NCBI GenBank assembly: GCA_018340375.1
Contig: JAFFJZ010000004.1
Location: 38,848,001 to 38,912,000 of the forward strand
Origin: Gonatopus flavifemur
Taxonomy: Eukaryota; Arthropoda; Insecta; Hymenoptera; Dryinidae
Reading direction: 5' to 3'
Length of the DNA: 64,000 nt
The translations under genes and the position numbers were made by a program. The notes below the pieces were generated by a model. The model saw only the letters and a program-made list of their open reading frames with translations. It was not told the origin of the DNA and searched no databases. Shown here one piece after another: positions 1 to 12,239 of this stretch; within the stretch, counting starts at the first letter, position 1; each line of letters opens with the position of its first letter.

Positions 1-271
1 TTTTCAAATCGTTTTCAAAGGAACTCGGATAATAAGTCTCAGACTACGTGCGAAAGGTTCGAAAACGTAAATGATGAAACATAAGAACGAATCATAATCT
101 GTAGCAGACTCCACCATATAAACCGTCCGATTCACAGTGTGGCACGAATCGCTATACGATGTGACTCGTATGAGTCGTATAAGGAAACGTAAATAAACAT
201 TCACGATGCCCTTTCGTTGATTCGCTCACGATGTCAACATACGAAACTTTCATTGTCGTTGTTTGAAACAT

Positions 272-377
272 CCCACATAGCATGAACGTTTTCAGAACAT
301 TCTGAGAACGTTTCTAAAACGTTTAAAGTTCTCTAAAGGTTCTGACAACGTTTAGAGAACTTTTAGTGCTATGTGGG
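272..377. repeat. CCC...GGG inverted-repeat element (106 bp, AT-flanked)
   Basis: Terminal inverted repeats CCCACATAGCA and TGCTATGTGGG bound an almost entirely palindromic interior rich in AACGTT and GTTCT motifs. Both sides are flanked by the dinucleotide AT (270-271 and 378-379). It has no coding capacity. It belongs to the CCC...GGG set seen repeatedly in the window. The boundaries are seen directly; treating the AT as a target-site duplication is inference. Confidence 0.7.
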
Positions 378-491
378 ATTTTCTATTTGAGCAATGTCAA
401 ATCAAAAGAATCATGAACAAGAATGCAATCCTTTTCTATAAAACTCATGTCACGGAAGTGCGAGATCGCTTTTCCGCGAATTTGATTGGTT

Positions 492-562
492 GTTGATCAT
501 TTCCCCTTCTCAAGCGCGCGGTAATTTGAACGCGTTGGTGCGCGCTTGAGAAAGGGAGTTAA
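492..562. repeat. Short perfect-arm palindrome
   Basis: Imperfect inverted repeat with arms around TTCTCAAGCGCGC and GCGCGCTTGAGAA, and outer GTTGATC/GTTAAC. It is about 70 bp long and no target duplication was recognised. The rest of 1-855 shows no gene. Confidence 0.5.
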
Positions 563-817
563 CTATCCCCCACCTTGAGTAGGAGATTAGAATTTTTGAT
601 TGTGGTACTATAGGGAGTCCCTTAGCAAGTTAGTTCATCGTTCCGCGTATTGTGTGCCTTCGATGGTCAACTACTACTGATAACGTGTTATAGTGGTGAT
701 GTGTCATTGTACATTATTGTATTGTGTGCGTCTGACGGGGAATGATCATATACGAGAAACATTTTGTACATGTAAGTGTTGAAGCTTTGTATAATATTAC
801 TTCATAAAATAAACCCT

Positions 818-1082
818 CAGCCGTGAAGCAGAGGTTGTTTTCGATCGACTAAAAACTAAGAATTTTGGGTCCAAGTCATTTTGGTTGAACGAAAAATTTC
901 ATTTTCATTTTCAGAAAAAGGAGGAAATAATGATGATGCATTGGAGAAGAATTTTAAACCTTGCGTCATGATTTTCTTTCGAATTTGCATATAGCTTCTT
1001 TCATAGCTACACAAGTGGAGACGAAAACGATCTATGTTCAAATGATTGGCATGCGAAAAACATCTCAGCTATTAGTTGAACA
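818..1082 (+). repeat. Dispersed repeat, copy 1
   Basis: About 265 bp that aligns in the same orientation with 4436-4715. Shared blocks include GGTTGTTTTCGATCGAC-like, AATGATGATG, TCATGATTTT(C/T)TTTCGAATTT and GAGAAGACG/GGAGACGAAAACGA. No terminal repeats or coding frame were seen, so the family is unassigned. It lies in non-genic DNA upstream of the first recognised ABAT exon. Confidence 0.55.
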
Positions 1083-1561
1083 AAAACATTATTATTATAA
1101 TATTTTTAATTCATTTGATGTTTTATTTGGTGTATGTATGCATTCATTTTTGTTGGTGGATGAATTCGAGACATTTTCGAATATAATGTTTCTTTATCTT
1201 CACTTCATTTGATTCTCTTGAATTTCAAAATGATATAGGAGAACAATTTCTCTGTGTTATAAATGTGATAACGTGAGATTGTTTCCTTCGGAGTTTGCAA
1301 ATCTGAATATTCAGTGTTGATAAAATTCCCCGAAAAATTCCATTAGGAACAAACTGGGCCCATAAGTTATGAACGGATTGAAAATAGAGAATTTTCTAAT
1401 GGGTAAACGGTCAAAAATTTCGTTTGGCTATCACACAGTTTTTGTTTATGTTCTGAGTTTGTTATTTTTTGTCATGAATAAGAATTTGAGCCTCAATGAA
1501 TATGATTATCAACTCCCTTGGACCTTCGGCCTCTACTTGATGATAGTGTTCTAAATTTGGG

Positions 1562-1688
1562 GGAGCGGGGCCAAATCAACGAAGAGACAAATCAACGAAA
1601 TCAGTGTTTGAAAAGAGAGGGTATGACGTATCTCTCTTTTCAACCAACTTTTCGTCGATTTGGTTTTTTGTTAATTTGGCCCCCATCC
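1562..1688. mobile_element. hAT-type MITE (127 bp) with 8-bp TSD AATTTGGG
   Basis: The ends are inverted repeats GGAGCGGGGCCAAATC and, reversed, GGATGGGGGCCAAATC. Inside, the unit CAAATCAACGAAA is repeated on both arms. The 8-bp sequence AATTTGGG occurs immediately on both sides (1554-1561, 1689-1696), the duplication length characteristic of hAT elements. There is no transposase. A sister copy with a different 8-bp duplication sits at 7512-7649. Confidence 0.85.
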
Positions 1689-2183
1689 AATTTGGGCCTG
1701 GGATTCGATACAGGACTACCTCAACGCTGTAAAAACCCGCCTCGCATGATTTTTTCATAAATTCACTCCTTAAAAACTCATTTGAGGCTGAAGTTGAACG
1801 TTTAATTAGATCTTATTTTCCAGTTTCAATAAAATTTCAAGACTTTTTATGATATCATGGAATTTCAGTTACAAAATTTTGGTATCTTGTATGTTGTATT
1901 ATATAATACATACTGTACGTTGCATGAAACAGTATCTATATTTTTTTCGAAAACTATCAATTGCTTATTCTGATAATATATGTCGACACCAAAACGAGTT
2001 ATGAAATTCTATTGAGCTGTAGAGAGAAGTTTTTCTTGGGTTATAGAAATACCGATGAGATATACCTGTAAAATAATATTGAGAATTTCAATTTTCTCAG
2101 GCATCTTTTTCTACTAATAACTAAGGAGATACATCGCTGCGGGTTTTGGGGAATGATATTATACCATTTTTTCCGAACCAGGC

Positions 2184-2541
2184 TAAGGTAGACGTACCAA
2201 AGCCTGAACCTTTTCCAGTAGCTGACCCTTATAATTACAATTCAATCAGTCAATGATTAATATTTGTCAAAGTTCTGTGCAAAACTTGCGGAACGTTTAG
2301 GAAAGGTATCATCCATAAAATACGTTCGCTTTTCGTTGTTCATATCTTCGTCACATCAACGTGAAGTCAGTAAGATCTGAGAAAGACAGACATATTGGAA
2401 AGCAAACGTATTTTATGGATGATCCCAAAATGGAATTTCAATAAATATTTGCAATGTGATGCATTTTTGATTCATTATTTTGAATTTATAAACGAAGGGT
2501 CAGCTACTGGAACAGGGTCAGGCTTTGATACGTCTACCTTA
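2184..2541. repeat. Inverted-repeat element with ~60-bp arms
   Basis: The left arm starts TAAGGTAGACGTACCAAAGC and the right arm ends with the reverse complement. The arms match over about 60 bp, including CAGTAGCTGACCCTT. A second inner palindrome (ATCCATAAAATACGTT / AACGTATTTTATGGAT) suggests fold-back structure or nested insertion. It is non-coding and no target duplication was identified. The flanks 1697-2183 and 2542-3427 show no gene that I can support. Confidence 0.65.
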
Positions 2542-3427
2542 ATATAAATCTTATAATCAAAATAAAATGAATAAAATATTGTGATTGATCCTGATGTTTT
2601 AAACACTCGCATTATCGCATGTAATATTGATGAATTTTGAATAATGATAACTGGATGTTTGTATTATTATCAATTTTCATCACGCACAAGGGGCAATGAA
2701 GGTGAAGGTCAACTTTCACTATAGATACACAGTGCGGAGTACATCTTATAGGATTCCGTTTATTAACCCGTGGTCTCCACACCTCTATCCAGTACGGACT
2801 CCAGACGGATGCAAATTGGGATTCTTGGTTTCTCACTGTCAATAGTTTCAAACATAATGATCCAACTTCGAGACATTCGAACAACGTAGAGAGAAGGCGT
2901 GACTACAATGTGTTGTTAGGAAGAAATGGAGGAATTGAATTTTTGCTGGTCTCAGATTGCAGTGCTGTGGAGTCCACAGGTTAATCTTGTTTTTCATATA
3001 CAGAATGGAGGAAACTGTTATCTCTTGTTCATTTTCCGATCATCCTATCCTAAACAGGATAGCCCTATTCTTTTGTGTCCTGTGGGGAAGGGGCCCTATT
3101 GTCAAGAATGTTGGAAAAAATAATGATAAATGTAACAGTTGAGAATGGTAAAACAAATCGGTATGAAGAAGTATAGGACCAACTTCCACCCATCCATGAC
3201 ATTCGAATGATACAGACAAAAAATATCATGCTCTGAAAATATTCGCAAACAATACGGTTTGCGTAATAATTCCCTTTTGTCTTGATCAATTGGCATGTAA
3301 CGCATAAGAGTTCGTCTTGAGACAATAGGAAGAAAGTGGTGGTAGTTTCATCGCATGTGGATAATAAGAAATGGAGATTTGAGCGGTCGAAAAATCATAA
3401 CTTTCGATAACGTTTCTCTTTTCCTCG

Positions 3428-3871
3428 CGTCTAGGACGGATGGAGGTAGGTAATCACCACTTGACGTGTTTTTGGAACTTAACATTGAACAAAACAATGA
3501 AAAATTTCCGATACTAAAACAATTTCCAGCGGGAAAGTTGTTGCAAATGTGTTCAACAACACCATGATAAATTTTGGGACGAAAAAACTCATACTGTAGG
3601 TTACAAATTATCGCAGATTGAATTGAAAAAACTCTATCAATGGAAAATATACATCTCCATCAATGGCATTTTTCCTATCTCACCTGTGATAATTCCTATA
3701 CTCACAGCACGGAATTTTTTGTCTCAGAATTTGTAACAGTGTTGTTTGACACATTTGCAACAACTTTCCCGCTGACAGCTTTTTAGTATCGTGAATTTTA
3801 CATTGTTTCCTTGATATGAAAGTTCTGAAACGCGTTAAGTGATGGTTTCCTACCTCCATCCGTCCTAGACG
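3428..3871. repeat. Inverted-repeat element (~444 bp)
   Basis: Outer arms CGTCTAGGACGGATGGAGGT and the reverse complement at 3852-3871. Inner arms share GCGGGAAAGTTGTTGCAAAT, present near 3530 and again near 3760 in inverted context. ORFs reading through it appear on one strand only because of the fold-back structure and look non-genic. Confidence 0.65.
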
Positions 3872-4134
3872 AGAGGTCACGCGTACAACCGATTATTCGA
3901 TCTGGCCATTCAATTGTTCATTCAGGTAGGATCTGTTTGATGATGTGTTTTTTTATAACGGTTTCAGTATTGGTTTGGCATCAACATTGCATCCTCAATA
4001 ATTTGGTTGTTGACATTTTTTTTATGTAAAAATAATAAATAATAATATACTGTAAGAAAATTAGCAGTGTTGGTAAAAGTGCACCCTAATTAATATTGTA
4101 TTGATCTCTGACGGTGTTATTTTGACACTGCATA

Positions 4135-4282
4135 CCCAGGTGAAAAATTTTCGTAGAATTCTTGTCAGGATTTGGTTCTACACGAATTCTATGAGCTTGA
4201 TGCAACATGAAACATGAATGAGTGAGAATGGCTGTGTAGAACCAAATCCTGACAACAATTTTACAAAACTTTTTCACCTGGG
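4135..4282. repeat. CCCAGGTG palindromic MITE (148 bp)
   Basis: TIR CCCAGGTGAAAAATTTT at the left; the right arm ends TTTTTCACCTGGG. TTGTCAGGATTTGGTTCTAC is also inverted on both arms. The flanking dinucleotides differ (TA, GA), so a target duplication is not supported. Confidence 0.65.
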
Positions 4283-4435
4283 GAGTGTTATACCAACGCC
4301 AGTTTAAGCTGGAACAATAAATTTTGCGGTGGACTTGTACACAATCTGTACGGTGTTTTTCAGTTTGATATCGCTCCTTTACAGTGCAACCATTTTGCTG
4401 TATGTTTAGTGTTGAACAAAAAGTGTAAAACAGTT

Positions 4436-4715
4436 TAATCTCTCAATCGCTGAACACGGGTGGTTTTCGACCGACAAAAACCTAAAAATTTTGGTTTTAT
4501 GTCAATTTTTGGTAATTTCTCGTTGAATTGAGAAATTCCATATCCATTTTTCGAAAAAAATGATGATGATTCATTGCAGAAAGACATCCACACTTCCGTC
4601 ATGGATTTTTTTCGAATTTTTGTACGGCTCTTTCTCATAGTTACAATAGAGAAGACGGAAACGACCCATGTTTAGCGAATTAGAATGCCAAAAAATACCC
4701 CAGCTATTGAAGATT
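4436..4715 (+). repeat. Dispersed repeat, copy 2
   Basis: Same-orientation relative of 818-1082, about 3.6 kb away and clearly diverged. It contains the same order of blocks (GGTTTTCGACCGAC, TTCTCGTTGAA, ATGATGATGATTCATT, TTTTTTCGAATTTT). Its nature is unknown. Confidence 0.5.
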
Positions 4716-4989
4716 AAGAATATTTATTCATAGGTTGTTTTTTCTGTACAGGAAACGAGTAATATACAGGGAGGGAAGACTTGTGACCCAGTTGATGAAG
4801 ATTCATTATAAATGTTTAATGTTTGACGATTGATGTTTTATGTTGGATCTTAGATGTTAGATGTTTGATGATTTATGGTTTATGGTTCCTGATAATTATC
4901 CTTAATTGATTGATTGATTGATTCGTGATTCAATTGATTGATTCATGATTCGATTGATTGAGAACAATGATACTGAATATAATAATATA

Positions 4990-7269
4990 CAGGGTGTCAC
5001 ATTTGAATTTTTATATCGGAATAACTCAAAAACAAGGAGTTTTGGAGGAAAATGTTTCGAACAAAAGTTGTAGGATTCCGAGGGGGACATCTGATGGTGA
5101 CCTTGACTTTGGCCTCGGATCTCAACTCCAAGGTCATTCAGAGGTCAACTTTTGTTTCTTGAATGAAATCCCCCTATTTTTGACTGCAGATTCAGATTTG
5201 ACGTTGGAAAACAAGAAACTTTTGTCTGAATCATTTTTCCGAATCCCGCACAGATGGTGCTCTAATCGATAAAACATGAGTTTTATGAAACACTCGTATT
5301 GCTTTCTGTGTAAAACGGCATTCAACTCTCCAGTGTTTTTTTTCAGCTTCTGAGGATTACCGTCGCCATGAGAGTTACCCAATGTGCACCACGAGGAGGT
5401 TGAGCGATCGGATTTCGCACATCTATGTGGCCCTGAAAAGGGCTGATTGTCTGGACTGTAGAGGTGTGTAATTTTTCACGACAAACCCTCTGCAATATGT
5501 ATGAAAATTCACCGTATCAAATGTTCGATATTTGCACCGTTGACCTGTTGGCATAACCTCATTCATCTCTGAAAATGTGGTTCTAACGACAAAAGCACAT
5601 GACGTGGAATTGTTCGGCAGACAGTTCGTATTCGGCGTTCCATGTCATCTCTGGTCGTTGGTGGTCTTTCATAAACTACATTTCGATGAAACCCCATAAG
5701 TAAAAATCCAGAGGGGTGAGATCCGGAGACCCCGCCGGCCAGGCAATGTATTCACCGTGACCAATCCATCTGTGTGGGTAAGATGTGTTGAAGAAATTTC
5801 TGACAATTGCAGCGTTATGAGGTGGTGCCCCATCTTGTTCCGTGTGTAGAGATCAGCATCTTCCAAGATCCTTGGTAATTTGTCCCGAATCAATTGCAGA
5901 TAATTTTCCTTCCTAACAGTATGTTGGAAGGAATAAGGACCAATGATCTGACCATTCAAAATCCCACACCACACATTCAGAGTCCAGCGATGTTGATTGT
6001 CAACTTGTCGAAGCCATCTGGGATTTTCAATTCACTCATAATGACAATTATGTCTGTTCATAACACCGTTAATGCGAGATGTTGCCTCATCACTAAACAT
6101 CACGTAATTGAAAAAACCAGGCGGTTGCTCCGAGGCCCATTGACCGAATTCAACGCTACGTCTAAGACCATCTTCACTTCATGCTTGCACCAATGTAATG
6201 TGGTAAGGATGATATTCACCAGATCTTAGTATGCGGTGTGCTGTTGATCTTGGAATACCTAATTGGTGCTGGATTTCTCTGGTACTAACGTGAGGATTCA
6301 GGTGCACCATTCCTAAAACGGCTACTGAGCGTGCATCCATACGATTTCCGTCATAACGCCTCCTGACTCGTGGGATATTTATTCTTCTAACTCGTCTTTC
6401 TATTGAGCGTATCGCCTGAAGTGGAGCATCTTACAATCTTGATGCTGCAGCGGAATTACGTCGACATTCTCCTAGTATCAGGAGAATATCAAGTATTTCA
6501 CCCCAAGGATAATCCATGGTATTGAGACCTTCACAACACTGATCAAAGATCTTCTTCAAGTTTGAATCGTATATCGAAAAGAATTTGTGAATGAATGAAG
6601 GATATTAAACATTCCGTTTCACTTATGTTTGTGAACAATGCTCTAGTATGAACTTTCTTGTTCATGATAAACACAAGTATTCTTGTGTACTTGTGTTTGG
6701 CAACAATTCACAGTAACGGTACTACGAACAGACATAATTGTCAATATTGGTCGATGGAAAATCCCAGCTAGGTCTCCGGATCTCACCACTTTGGATTTTT
6801 ACTTATGGGATTTCATCAAATTTTCAGGGCCACAAAGATGTGCGAGACTCGATCGCTCAACCTCCTCGTGGTGCACATTGGGTAACTCTGATGGCGACGG
6901 TAATCCTCAAGAGCTGAAAAAAAACACTGGAGAGTTAAATGCCGTTTTACACGAAAAGCAATACGAGTGTTTCATAAAACTGATTTGTTATCGATTAGAG
7001 CGCCATCTGTGTGTAATTCGGAAAAATGATTCAGACAAAAGTTTCTTGTTTTTCAACGTCAAATCTGAATCTGCAGTCAAAAATAGGGGATTTCAATCAA
7101 GAAACAAAAGTTGACCTCTGAATGACCTTAAAGTTGAGATCCGAGGCCAAAGTCAAGGTCACCATCAGATGTCCCCCTGGGAATCTCACAACTTTTGTCT
7201 GAAACATCTTACTCCAAAACTTCTTGTTTTTGAGTTATTCCGATATAAAATTATAAACGGGACACCCTG
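4990..7269 (-). mobile_element. Tc1/mariner-like transposon with long inverted arms, TA-flanked
   Basis: The ends are CAGGGTGTC...GACACCCTG, flanked by TA on both sides (4988-4989, 7270-7271). The left arm (4990 to about 5440) is repeated inverted at about 6830-7269. The right arm extends further to about 6735 and includes a second, internally deleted copy of the transposase C-terminus encoding SPDLTTLDFYLWDFIK on the + strand. A degraded transposase occupies the middle on the - strand. The element looks like a fold-back composite of two diverged halves. Inactivity is inferred from the broken transposase. Confidence 0.8.
5650..6570 (-). pseudogene. Degraded DDE transposase (Tc1/mariner-like)
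   Basis: In order on the - strand, the translated pieces contain a homeodomain-like region with STREIQHQLGIPRSTAHRIL, then FSDEAT (first catalytic Asp), RHNCHYEWIENPRWLRQVDN, VWCGILNGQIIGPY, a GAPPHNAAIV-type second-Asp region, and finally GSPDLTPLDFYLWGFIEM. This order and the PDLTPLDFYLWG signature are typical of a common insect DDE transposase group. The reading frame is interrupted by stops and frameshifts, so no intact protein can be made. Its position inside matched TIRs fits it being the element's own former transposase. Confidence 0.75.
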
Positions 7270-7355
7270 TATATAGTAATTGATGAAAAACGATAGTTCA
7301 CGTTCCATCTATTTATCGACTTGGAATACAGTCGCACACAGAATTTGATAATTAT

Positions 7356-9766
7356 TTGGGTGAGTCCAAAGATTTCAGTGCAGTGTTCTTTTCTGGTGCG
7401 TGTGTTATTATATTCATCACGCCGCGACGAAAAATTTATCGAACTCCAGAAGAAGAGGAAGAGTTTCAACGTTTGACGAGAGAGAGGACACGAGAAAATA
7501 ATCGACGTTGGGGGTGGTGGCCGAATCAACGGAAGAACAAATCAACGAAACCATTGGTTGAAAAGGAAGAGATGTATGATGTATGATGTCTTATTCTTTC
7601 CAACTAACAGTTTCGTTGATTTGGTTTTTCGTTGATTTGGCCCCCATCCGACGTTGGCGTGAGCGTGAGAATGATAATAATACTGTGAATCAGTCACAAG
7701 TAGAAAATTCTGCACAAAGCGATGTCGTTATGAATATTGAAATTCCAAATAGAGTATATAATAACTCAGAGCGAGAACAAATATCTCGCAGTAGGCAAAG
7801 AGGTTATGTTAATATTTCTAATGGGTTTAGTGACAATCATATCCAAGAACATTATATTGGTAAGATGGACTCATTATGTATCTATTGCAATGCAAAACAT
7901 TTTGAATCTGAGAAAGTTCAAAATTCGCGGGTTTCTTTCAATGACTGTTGTAGTCATGGGAATGTTCGGCTTGAACCTCTACCGGAACCACCTCCACAAC
8001 TCCGGGCTTTATTTGATGGTACTGATACAAAATCTCGTATATCTTATGAACGTATTAATAGTTATAACAGCAATCTTTCTTTTGCATCATTCAATGCGAA
8101 TTTAATCAATATGCCCAGCACTCGTCGAGCTCCATATTGTTTTGTAATCCAGGATCAAATTCATTATCGAATAAATACATCTATATATACTTCTCCGAAC
8201 GAGAAACCCAGTTATGGTCAACTGTTTATAATAGATGCAAATGAGGCTGTCGATTGTTGTTTGAATCAAGATCCTGCATTGAATCGTCAGATATTAGTAT
8301 CACTACATAACATGATGAGATCACATAATTTTTTTGTACAGTCTTTTGAGATGATGGGACAGGAATTGAAAATTCAACAACAGCGGTCACACGAGAATGA
8401 TGAAAATATTCCAAATGAACTGAGATTGTTATTTACTTTGGAACCGGGCGTAGACCGACAACGTTATAATTTCCAAAGGTGTAACGAAGTTGCAGCAGTG
8501 TTTTCAACGACAGCTGATGGTGAAATCCCAGAATCTTATGTTGTAATACGTGATAAGAATACAAAATAATTACAGTCTGTGAGCACCATGGACCCGAATG
8601 TTGAACCCTGGGTGTAGCCGATTTTTTATCCATACGGTACTCAAGGATGGCATCGAGATTTGTTCTTAATAAACAACAAACAGAAACGTATGACCAGAAA
8701 TGCTTATACCAAATACCGAATATCTGTACGTAAAGAATTTAATCTTATTCTCATGGGACGTCGTTTATTTCAGCGATGGGTGGTTGATTCTTATGTTAAA
8801 GTGGAAAGAGACCGGATGAATCATTTATCTCGAAATCAAAAAAAACTTCGTGTCGATAATTATGTAGGTTTGAAAGACCACTTGGAAGACTTTACTGGTC
8901 GTAGAGATGTTAGAGTAGGAAAAATAGTTATTCTCCCTCCGACTTATATGGGGTCTCCACGAAATATGGTTCAACTTTATCAAGATTGAATGGCAATAGT
9001 TCGTGAATTTGGGAAACCTGATCTTTTCATAACAATGACGTGTAATCCACAATGGCGAGAGATACAAGAGAATCTTTTCCCTGGTCAACGAGCACACGAT
9101 AGACCAGATACTTATGCTCGTGTTTTCAATATCAAGAAAGACTATTTATTGGATATTATTGTTCGACGAAAACTCTTTGGCCAAGTCGCAGCATATGTAT
9201 ATGTAATAGAATTTCAAAAACGCGGATTACCGCATGTGCATTTATTAGTTACTTTGCATCGAAATAGTAAAATTACCTCACCCGTGATTATCGATCGGTA
9301 TATTTCTGCTGAGATACCAAATATCAATGATTCACCTACATTGCACTCAATAGTAATGAAACATATGATTCATGGTCCATGTGGGAGTTGGTGTGAAGTA
9401 GATGGAAAATGCTCTAAACACTATCCGAGATTGTTCAGGTCAGAAACAACCATAGACCAGGATAGTTATCCTTTATATCGACGACGTGATACTGGAATTA
9501 CTTATGAACGTCCGAACAATTACATAGTAGATAAACCGATACGTTGTCCCACATAATCCAAAATTATTACTACTTCTCAACTGTCATATCAATGTTGAGG
9601 TAGTCTCAAGTATAAAGTCCGTGAAATATTTATATGAATATGTTCATAAGGGACATGATGCAGCTTGTATTGTAATTGACGATCCCAATGATGGCCAAAG
9701 TGTAGAGTATAATGAAATTCATGATTACATAGAAGCTCGTCATGTAGGACCTGTAGAGACTGTTTG
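7356..9766 (+). pseudogene. Helitron Rep (HUH initiator) region, broken
   Basis: The N-terminal part (to 8569) contains APYCFVIQDQIHYRINTS and PSYGQLFIIDANEA, typical of the Helitron N-terminal domain. The next section contains DLFITMTCNPQW and the HUH-like motif FQKRGLPHVHLLVTL near 9212-9256. The two-tyrosine motif KYLYEYVHKGHD follows near 9620-9660 in another frame. Damage seen: the MITE insertion after 7511, loss of frame near 8567, an in-frame TGA at 8987-8989, a frameshift near 9550 separating the HUH motif from the tyrosines, and TGA near 9766. No functional initiator can be produced. Confidence 0.8.
7512..7649. mobile_element. hAT-type MITE inserted in Helitron, 8-bp TSD GACGTTGG
   Basis: This is a 138-bp relative of the 1562-1688 element with TIRs GGGTGGTGGCCGAATC and, reversed, GGATGGGGGCCAAATC. 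The 8-bp GACGTTGG flanks it exactly (7504-7511, 7650-7657). The Helitron reading frame stops making sense at 7511 and resumes in frame at 7658, which independently confirms the boundaries and shows that the MITE is younger than the Helitron. Confidence 0.9.
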
Positions 9767-9863
9767 ACGTATTCTTAATAAACCGTTACAAGAAAAGAGT
9801 CATGCAATCATAAGGTTACCCATTCATGTAGCGAATGAACAGAATATAGTTATTCCAGACCAT

Positions 9864-11954
9864 GTGAATGAAGATGAATTAAGATCCGCTTTAGATAAAA
9901 ATACCATGTTGATGGATTATTTCGCACTCAATGAGGGAGATCCCGAAGCTAGGGAATATACTTATTCACAAATTCCGCAACTTTACGTTTCCAAAAAAAT
10001 TGAAGTGAACGGTGAGAATGTTTTGAGATGGGAAGTTCGTAAAGCACAGTTCAATGTGATTGGTCGAATATATTCCATTAGTCCTCCTCAAGTGGAATTG
10101 TTTCATCTGCGTTTGCTATTGCTAACTGTGAAAGGTGCAACAAGTTTTGAACAGTTGAGGACAGTCGATGGAGTAACATATTCATCATATATCGCATCGT
10201 GTTTAGCGCTGGGTCTCATAGAAGATGATGAAGAATGGGATCGAGCAATAGCAGAAGCTACGATTTGGATGATGCCTCAACAGCTTCGAAGATTATTTGT
10301 GAGAATTCTGATTCATTGTCAACCCATTTGTCCTGAGAAATTATGGAGAAAATTTGAAATCCCATTGTCAGAAGATTATATCGAAAAATTTGGTGCCATT
10401 CAAGGTTCAAGAAAAGCATATGCAAATATTGCTGAAATGTTGAATGGTGAAGGATATAGTTTGTCAACATTTCCAACTATGAATCAAATTGTGGAAGATA
10501 ATATTGAGATTGGTGAACGTATTTTACATCAGCAACATATGGATATTGGGATGCAACAATATTACATATAGAACCAAGAACAAAAAAAAATCGTCAACAC
10601 TGTTTTAGAATTAATTGATCATACAGACTTACATCAGAATCACAATAAAGTCACTTGTTTTTATTTAGATGGGCCAGGAGAGTCATGGGAGACCTTCATT
10701 CATACTACTCTTTCACACTTGATAAAAGCTAGGAATAAGGATGTTTGTGCAGTAGCTTTCACTGGTATTGCAGCAACACTACTTGCTGAAGGTAAAACTG
10801 TTCATAAAACGTTTGCATTACCAGTTCCTTTGTTCAGTGATTCATCATCCAATAATAAAATTCAATCCAGAGAAGGAGAATATTTGGAAAGTGTTGATGT
10901 ATTCATTTGGGACGAAGCTCCAATGTCTCCACGATACGCATTGGAGATTACGGATCGTACGTTACGTGACATAATGAAGAATAATTCAGTATTTGGTGGA
11001 AAAGTTGTTATTTCAGGAGGTGATTTCAGACAACTGCTTCCAATCAAAATCAATACCACTCAAACAGAAATGGTAAAGCTCTCAATTAGAAATAGTGCCT
11101 TGTGGTCAAGTTTTAAAATATTTTTTTCAATTGAAAATATGCGTCCTTTGCCTGAAAAAATTGAATCCTCACGATTTCTTTCAGCAATGGGGAATGGAGA
11201 AATCAATGATCTGGATGACATTGGCATTCCAGAATGTTGTTTAGCTTCTCCTGATGCTGATATTGTCCAGGATATTCACGGAGATTTGATCAATAAAAAG
11301 AGGTTCCATGAAATTACAAAACGCGCCATATTATCGGCCAGAAATGTTGATGTGGACGAAATCAATAAAGAAGTTGTTCAACTCCTTGATCAGAGTACAG
11401 AGAAACTATACAAGAGTATAGATACCGTTTCAAACGTTCGTGATGATGGAAGTATTGCAGAAGCGATTTTACCCGAATATTTGAATACTCTATCATCTCC
11501 ATGTTTACCTCCTCATGAATTGCGTTTGAGAGTTGATAGTGTTTTGATCTTAATACGGAATCTCAGTATCAATGAAGGTCTGTGTAATGGTACTAGATTG
11601 TTACTGTTGGAATTGGGTTCTAATTTATCACGTTGCAGAATTCTTACAGGAGATAGAGAAGGACAAATTGTATTCATAAATCGCATTACTTTGTACTGTG
11701 AAAATGAATATCCTTTCACTTTCGGGAGGAGACAATTCCCAGTGAAATTAGCTTTCGCGATAACAATTAATAAATCGCAAGGTCGAACATTTGAACGAAT
11801 TGGAATAGATCTTCGTAAAGACGTTTTCAATCACGGACAATTGTACGTGGCGATGTCTCGAGTGCGTTCTCGACAGAAAGTGAGAATATATCTTGGAAAG
11901 CAACGCAACATTGCGTCAGTTAAAAATTATGTTTATAAAGAACTATTTTCGTAA
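9864..11954 (+). pseudogene. Helitron Pif1-like helicase, broken
   Basis: Two open stretches in one frame (9864-10571 and 10719-11954) are separated by an in-frame TAG at 10569-10571. Recognisable helicase features in order: a NQEQKKIV region; a Walker A position that now reads DGPGESWET instead of the expected GPGGTGKT; FTGIAATLL; a Walker B-like IWDEAPM; VISGGDFRQLLPI; LCNGTRLLLLEL; and the C-terminal INKSQGRTF...GQLYVAMSRV. Loss of the Walker A Gly-Lys and the stop both predict inactivity. Confidence 0.85.
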
Positions 11955-12015
11955 GATCATATTAATTCACATTGTACCAAAATCCGATTGTAATAGTTGC
12001 GTTTATTTTATTAAA

Positions 12016-12239
12016 ACTATTTCTACGGAGGTGTCTTTTGACACCTTTCAAGTATCTTAAATTGTTCTCCAAGTTTCCATTATTATTCCATTGTTTTTCC
12101 ATAATTACTTCCTCGACTCTTCGTACAATAAATTGTACGAAAAGTCGAGAAATGGATTGTGGAAAAACGATGAAACTTGGAGAATAATTTTAAATTGAAA
12201 TTTGGTAGGCGTCAAAAGACACCTCTTCGTAGGAATAGT
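12016..12239. repeat. Palindromic MITE (224 bp)
   Basis: Left arm ACTATTTCTACGGAGGTGTC and right arm reading the reverse complement of CACTATTCCTACGAAGAGGT. Both arms contain GGTGTCTTTTGAC, and the centre is the hairpin CGTACAATAAATTGTACG. It lies just 3' of the Helitron helicase and could be part of the Helitron tail or a separate insertion. Confidence 0.65.

Larger units (their letters stand above)
7340..11955 (+). mobile_element. Decayed Helitron
   Basis: A Helitron-type replication initiator (HUH) region is followed on the same strand by a Pif1-like helicase, the hallmark Rep-Hel architecture. The coding region carries several stops and frameshifts and has been invaded by a hAT-type MITE at 7512-7649. 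Helitrons lack TIRs and target duplications; I could not identify the 5' TC or the 3' hairpin-CTRR end with confidence, so the limits are those of the recognisable coding sequence. Confidence 0.85.
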
